Under the pieces are notes generated by a model that was not told the origin of the DNA, ran no database searches, and saw only the letters and a list, made by a program, of their open reading frames with translations. A program made the position numbers and the translations under genes. Below, one piece after another: positions 7,353 to 10,074 of a stretch of 10,074 nucleotides of DNA; position 1 is the first letter of the stretch; every line of letters starts with the position of its first letter. The stretch spans positions 55,901 to 65,974 of the forward strand of contig BCHH01000029.1 of the NCBI GenBank assembly GCA_001599595.1, read 5' to 3'. This DNA comes from Beverwykella pulmonaria. Its lineage: Eukaryota; Ascomycota; Dothideomycetes; Pleosporales; Melanommataceae.

Positions 7353-7471
7353 CCCCACCTTTAAGAACATAAGTGAATACAACTGGGCATTGTGCGTACC
7401 TATTCGTGAACGAAGCATACGGTTCTTTGGGGCGACTAAATGCCATCGAGATCTATCTCTCACAGATCATC

Positions 7472-7528
7472 TGTAACCAAAAAGACGTCTCAGTTATATA
7501 TTTCTAGAATATATGTATACTGCTTACA
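7472..7528 (-). repeat. 57-bp terminal repeat, 3' LTR on the minus strand
   Basis: Pairs with 7838-7894 at 52 of 57 positions without gaps. Borders are TGTAA/TTACA. A TATATA run inside (minus strand TATATAA) could serve as a core promoter. Confidence 0.85.
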
Positions 7529-7538
7529 CACACCCCTC
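7529..7538 (-). promoter_or_regulatory. Putative polypurine tract of the miniature LTR element
   Basis: The minus strand reads GAGGGGTGTG immediately before TGTAAG of the 3' repeat, the place and composition expected for plus-strand priming. The last four bases include two T, so the tract is imperfect. Confidence 0.5.
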
Positions 7539-7826
7539 AGTTTTTGAACACTACAAGCTGATGTGATCAAAGACCATCCCCTGCCTTCCTTAGGCAGAGC
7601 TGCAATATTTGTGGAGCTCGTCCTGCAGAAAGTGCGGTGTTCCGCTATGTGCAGGACTATCAACCACTATTGGTGCAGTTCCAGATTGGTCGATCGATAT
7701 TTGCTTTCGCGTTCTGTATGGAGGTTGATGTGGGCATTTTAATGTTTTTTGGTGGCAAAAGCTCGCTTATGGTGCCTCACCCATCTACCAGTCATCGCCA
7801 ACGCTGCTTAAATGCGGAGACGGTCC

Positions 7827-7837
7827 GGGCTCATAAC
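7827..7837 (-). promoter_or_regulatory. Putative primer-binding site, initiator-Met half-tRNA type
   Basis: The minus strand reads GTTATGAGCCC starting one base past the LTR. The eukaryotic initiator tRNA anticodon arm reads GGGCUCAUAAC up to position 39, so the match is 11 contiguous bases ending exactly where the copia-type half-tRNA primer ends. The match does not extend convincingly further. Confidence 0.65.
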
Positions 7838-7894
7838 TGTAACCAAAAAGATGTCTTAATTATATATCTCTAGAATGTATGTATACTGCTTACA
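7838..7894 (-). repeat. 57-bp terminal repeat, 5' LTR on the minus strand
   Basis: Second copy of the 7472-7528 repeat, same orientation and same length. It directly adjoins the primer-site match on its left and the TCATC duplication on its right. Confidence 0.85.
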
Positions 7895-7984
7895 TCATCA
7901 TCAGGGAAGTAGATGTTTATCTTGTTTGTAATGCTTAATTTGGGAGCGTAAGCTCAGGGGCAGCTCCCGTAATCGAGTCTCGTG

Positions 7985-8064
7985 TGAGAGCTCTCATGGC
8001 CCAGTCACGTGCGAGCGAAGAGATACCCTCCGAGGGTTAGAGAGTACGTAGTATGTAGTACTCT
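7985..8064. repeat. Palindrome and hairpin cluster left of the pogo relic
   Basis: TGAGAGCTCTCA (7985-7996) is a perfect 12-bp palindrome. AGAGTAC (8041-8047) is inverted as GTACTCT (8058-8064). The latter 7-mers and a nearby TACCCTCCGA also occur, inverted, in the tandem repeat at 6787-6923. No gene is seen in 7900-8098. Confidence 0.6.
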
Positions 8065-8100
8065 GAGTGGGAACTGGCCACCCGGATACGGACTAACGTA

Positions 8101-8119
8101 TTCGATAAGCGAGTGGCCA
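8101..8119 (+). repeat. Left TIR of pogo relic
   Basis: TTCGATAAGCGAGTGGCCA; it matches the reverse complement of 9371-9389 at 18 of 19 positions. Confidence 0.88.
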
Positions 8120-8194
8120 GGACAAGCGAGTGGTCACCCACACCAACAAAACGCGATGCGTCAACTTGGAACCACTATAGCTCAACCACCCACC

Positions 8195-9292
8195 ATGCAA
8201 TCAGTGCAAAACGAAGGCAGGATATTGCTAGTTATATTAGCTATGGATCAGAACAAATTCAAAGCGCAAGACTCGCTGCAGCAACCTACAAAGTCCCTCA
8301 AACAACGCTAAGATAATAACGCGCTGGAACGACTGCGCGACACATTTGTGTGCCCAACTTAAGGAGGCTCACTAAGTGTTGGTCTCACAGGGCTATTGCA
8401 ATAGCAATGGGTGGGTTCTAAGCAAAGTGTTGATTCGTGTATATGTCTATCTGAGGTGAGGCTCAGGAGGTTGTATCATCCCTTTGCCGCCAAGCATCGC
8501 TAGTGTCTCATGTGATAAACACGTGATCACAACATCACCACGTGCTCAACACGTTCTATATATATATTCCAACACTAAGCCTGAGGAGTTAATTATTATT
8601 CAACACATACTTAACCTGGATTCCCAAGGATTTGCGCCTAGACTAAGCAAGGTGCAAGATATGGCCAGCAAATTACTTGCTGAGCGCGCTGCTCGCAAGG
8701 TTGGCATTAAGTAGCTAGAGAACTTTGTTAAGCGCACCCCAAAGCTTAAAACACAATTTAATTAAAATTCTAATTATTAGAGAGCTCTATGCAAAGATCT
8801 AGAGATTATTGCGCTGTAGTTTGAGCTTGTACGCACTACAAAGGCAAAGTACAGCATCTAAGATAAAGACACCTACAATTTTAATAAAACCAACAACTAG
8901 ATAGGTGCTATCTTAACAGTAAAAGTTGTTATAGGCTCTAAGAGATAAATTAGCCAAAACCCGTACAACCTAGTGCTTGCGCTGAGATCATAATACATTT
9001 AGGCGTATTATTGCGCGATTCAGTTGCTTACCTTTAGAAGGCAAATAAAGCTGCAACAAAGCGTAGAGAACGCAAAAAAAGGCGAATTTAGAAGCAAGGG
9101 ATGCTAACAAAGACAGAGGGTGCTGATATAATTGCTTAGTAGAACGTTGATGCGCAACGTGAGGGCGAAACGCGTCAGAGTAGGGCACGCGCTGGGGGGA
9201 ACGCACAACAGCAGACGCGCTGCAGCTGCTGTAAAGATACTAGACACAATATTCTTACTTCTCAAAAGGATGCAAGAACTACTGTAGATTAG
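8195..9292 (+). pseudogene. Fot1/pogo-type transposase remnant
   Basis: A likely start is the ATG at 8195 (CACCATG). An HTH segment (SARLAAATYKVPQTTLR) lies at ~8253-8313 and runs in frame 1 to PNLRRLTK (8353-8376), where a solo LTR interrupts it. It resumes in frame 3 at 8580 with PEELIIIQHILNLDSQGF, then a CENP-B-type domain, then YNFNKT at 8874-8891, where the family's first catalytic Asp (YNFDET) has become Asn. Near 8950-8975 there is a frameshift and a large deletion: the rest of the catalytic domain is missing and the text jumps to the C-terminal tail (AEIIIHLGVLLRD, KRRERKKRRI, a degraded zinc-knuckle CSCCKDTRHN), ending at TAG 9290-9292. Internal in-frame stops lie at 8314, 8317, 8712, 8763, 8778, 8817, 8859, 8898, 8946, 9035, 9089, 9137 and 9140; all are TAA or TAG. 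The gene is dead. Confidence 0.9.
8377..8574. mobile_element. Solo LTR (198 bp) nested in the pogo relic
   Basis: It begins TGTTGG and ends CCAACA, a perfect 6-bp inverted terminus, and is flanked by CTAAG on both sides (8372-8376 and 8575-8579), a perfect 5-bp target duplication. Removing it with one CTAAG (203 bp) joins ...LRRLTK to PEELIII in one frame, which independently confirms both borders. On the minus strand it opens TGTTGGAATATATATATAG, a copia-like LTR start with a TATA run, so minus orientation is likelier. It contains a 14-bp palindrome, GCTATTGCAATAGC (8392-8405). It is unlike the LTRs at 1896 and 2423. Confidence 0.9.
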
Positions 9293-9370
9293 TTTGCAAG
9301 TTGTAAATAGTCTATACTTTCAGGCGTTGTGGAGTTATTCTTTTTTGCAGTCGCGATTTGTTGGTAAGAG

Positions 9371-9389
9371 TGGCCGCTCGCTTATCGAA
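9371..9389 (-). repeat. Right TIR of pogo relic
   Basis: Its reverse complement is TTCGATAAGCGAGCGGCCA, followed on the plus strand by TA at 9390-9391. Confidence 0.88.
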
Positions 9390-9446
9390 TACCGGTAGGT
9401 TATACAGAAAAGCAAAGAGTCAAATAAATAGAAAAAACAACGCAAG

Positions 9447-9782
9447 TAGTTAAGGTCGTGTCGACCTTCGTGGGATGGTGGGTGGGAATACAAATCGAGC
9501 CATATTAGGCTATTGAGCGTACAATGAGGCTCTGGATGATAGCTGAGGAGAGATGAACGAGGTGGAGGAAGACGAGAAAGTTGTACACTGAGGCACTAAG
9601 ACCCGTGCCGGGACTTGGCATCAACCATGTGATATAGAACCAATCATGTTTTAGAAATAAACGAGTCGACCGCCCAACATTTACGATGGTTCCAATACCA
9701 TTCTCTATCGTAATAGCATAGTAATTGTAAATTATATGCGTCATACCATTGGCTATAGGAACTTCAAAAAAAGGGTTGACTA
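9447..9782 (-). mobile_element. Weak LTR-like candidate next to a polypurine tract
   Basis: On the minus strand a segment starts TAGTCAACCC (9782) and ends TTAACTA (9447), giving imperfect inverted termini TAGTCAA/TAGTTAA. It is directly preceded by purine-rich sequence (9813-9783, including AAAAAGGGAGGGG). That layout suits a 3' LTR whose terminal TG and CA have both become TA, as RIP could do. No target duplication or partner LTR is seen, and the borders are guesses. Confidence 0.28.
9452..9468. repeat. Hairpin AAGGTCG-TGT-CGACCTT
   Basis: Perfect 7-bp stem with a 3-base loop, at the left edge of the LTR-like candidate. Function unknown. Confidence 0.7.
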
Positions 9783-9955
9783 CCCCTCCCTTTTTGACCA
9801 CCCTCCCCTTCTCGACCAGATGGTCTGTTTATCACTACTACCTTCTATATACGATCCTAAGGCGATAAGCGTAGTTGTAGTCTAAGTCGGCGGATCTCGT
9901 TTTGGCTTTGTATGGTGCTGCGCATGTCTACTCGGTTTGCCATATAAAAAACACG

Positions 9956-9974
9956 TCGGAAAAATATTTTCCGA
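9956..9974. repeat. Hairpin TCGGAAAA-ATA-TTTTCCGA
   Basis: Perfect 8-bp stem with a 3-base loop. It is not followed by a T-run beyond the stem, and no gene precedes it on either strand, so I do not call a terminator. Confidence 0.7.
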
Positions 9975-10033
9975 TACGTTAACTCAAAATCGCGACATAC
10001 ATGCCCAAATATAGGTCCAGAATATATAATGAG

Positions 10034-10053
10034 GAGACAGCTTCGGCAGTCTC
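10034..10053. repeat. Hairpin with TTCG tetraloop
   Basis: GAGACAGC-TTCG-GCAGTCTC has seven pairs and one A/A mismatch around a C(TTCG)G loop, a very stable tetraloop if transcribed. Its context is unknown. Confidence 0.55.
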
Positions 10054-10074
10054 TCTCATAGCGTGCTCAGGTTT

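Larger units (their letters stand above)
7472..7894 (-). mobile_element. Miniature LTR retrotransposon (TRIM/SMART-like), 423 bp
   Basis: Two 57-bp direct repeats (7472-7528 and 7838-7894), each starting TGTAA and ending TTACA, enclose 309 bp. The whole is flanked by the 5-bp duplication TCATC (7467-7471 and 7895-7899). Read on the minus strand, the first base after the 5' repeat begins GTTATGAGCCC (7837-7827), complementary to the 3' end of the initiator-Met half-tRNA that copia-type elements use as primer. The purine-rich GAGGGGTGTG (7538-7529) directly precedes the 3' repeat. The interior shows no convincing protein. These are the defining parts of a non-autonomous LTR element (terminal-repeat retrotransposon in miniature). 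The repeats are unusually short and differ at five sites, all transitions. Parentage is unknown. Confidence 0.8.
8101..9389 (+). mobile_element. Decayed Fot1/pogo-like element, internally deleted, RIP-marked
   Basis: TIRs of 19 bp (8101-8119 and 9371-9389, starting TTCGATAAGCGAG, one mismatch) are flanked by TA at 8099-8100 and 9390-9391. Weaker TIR similarity continues inward. Two copies of AAGCGAGTGGYCA (8107-8119 and 8124-8136) in the left end could be transposase-binding repeats. The interior carries N- and C-terminal parts of a Fot1-type transposase and a nested solo LTR. Without that LTR and one duplication copy the element is 1086 bp, much shorter than an autonomous relative. It is a different family from 4528-6631, with different TIRs. 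Confidence 0.9.
9392..10074. other. Right end of window, no recognisable gene
   Basis: I see no supported gene. A minus-strand frame of 98 codons (9505-9801) resembles no family I know and mostly overlaps the LTR-like candidate, so I do not call it. The region contains that candidate (9447-9782), a long pyrimidine tract and two hairpins. Confidence 0.5.

Noticed and set aside
7827..7837. Fragment of an initiator tRNA gene
   Set aside because: Only the 11-base anticodon-arm match is present, with no acceptor stem, D arm or T arm; its position at the LTR border explains it better as a primer site.
7637..7873. 78-codon plus-strand frame inside the miniature LTR element
   Set aside because: It runs into the terminal repeat and has no family resemblance; the element appears non-coding.
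8484..8714. Independent small protein starting at 8484
   Set aside because: Its first part lies in the nested solo LTR and the rest is the N-terminal domain of the decayed transposase.
9505..9801. 98-codon minus-strand frame with hydrophobic stretches
   Set aside because: No recognisable domain, it overlaps an LTR-like candidate and a pyrimidine tract, and such a length is expected by chance.

Overview
The window looks like a filamentous ascomycete genome (Pezizomycotina, plausibly Dothideomycetes). The evidence is a fungal-type nonribosomal peptide synthetase (NRPS) tail, Fot1/pogo and Tc1-like transposons, and decay in which nonsense codons are only TAA/TAG, as repeat-induced point mutation (RIP) produces. 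The organism is inferred; no rRNA or housekeeping gene is present.

Layout. 1-1650 (+) is the 3' end of an NRPS gene: one carrier (T) domain and a terminal condensation (C) domain. From there to the end I see no convincing host gene, only layered mobile elements. 1896-2114 and 2423-2644 are two related solo LTRs, each with its own target duplication (the first perfect, the second 4 of 5). 3153-4522 is a Tc1-like element whose minus-strand transposase carries just two lesions, a TAG codon and an 8-bp tandem duplication. One base beyond its TA duplication starts a complete pogo/Fot1-like element, 4528-6631, with perfect 42-bp inverted repeats and an open transposase (4626-6479) containing all 20 N bases of the window. 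6787-6923 is a three-unit tandem repeat that abuts a candidate minus-strand LTR (6924-7352).

7472-7894 is the most unusual object: a 423-bp element with two 57-bp terminal direct repeats starting TG and ending CA, a 5-bp target duplication (TCATC), an initiator-Met half-tRNA primer-site match touching one repeat and a purine tract touching the other, and no evident gene. It reads as a miniature copia-type LTR retrotransposon (TRIM/SMART class) on the minus strand.

8101-9389 is an old Fot1/pogo relic with degenerate TIRs, a deleted catalytic core and 13 internal TAA/TAG stops. A 198-bp solo LTR (8377-8574, duplication CTAAG) is nested in it, and removing that LTR rejoins the transposase frame exactly. 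The last ~680 bases hold a weak LTR-like candidate and two hairpins.

Together: an NRPS gene bordering a transposon-rich, RIP-marked region with at least two age layers, nearly intact DNA transposons on the left and strongly mutated ones on the right. All identifications come from motifs, termini and duplications read by eye; no database was searched.
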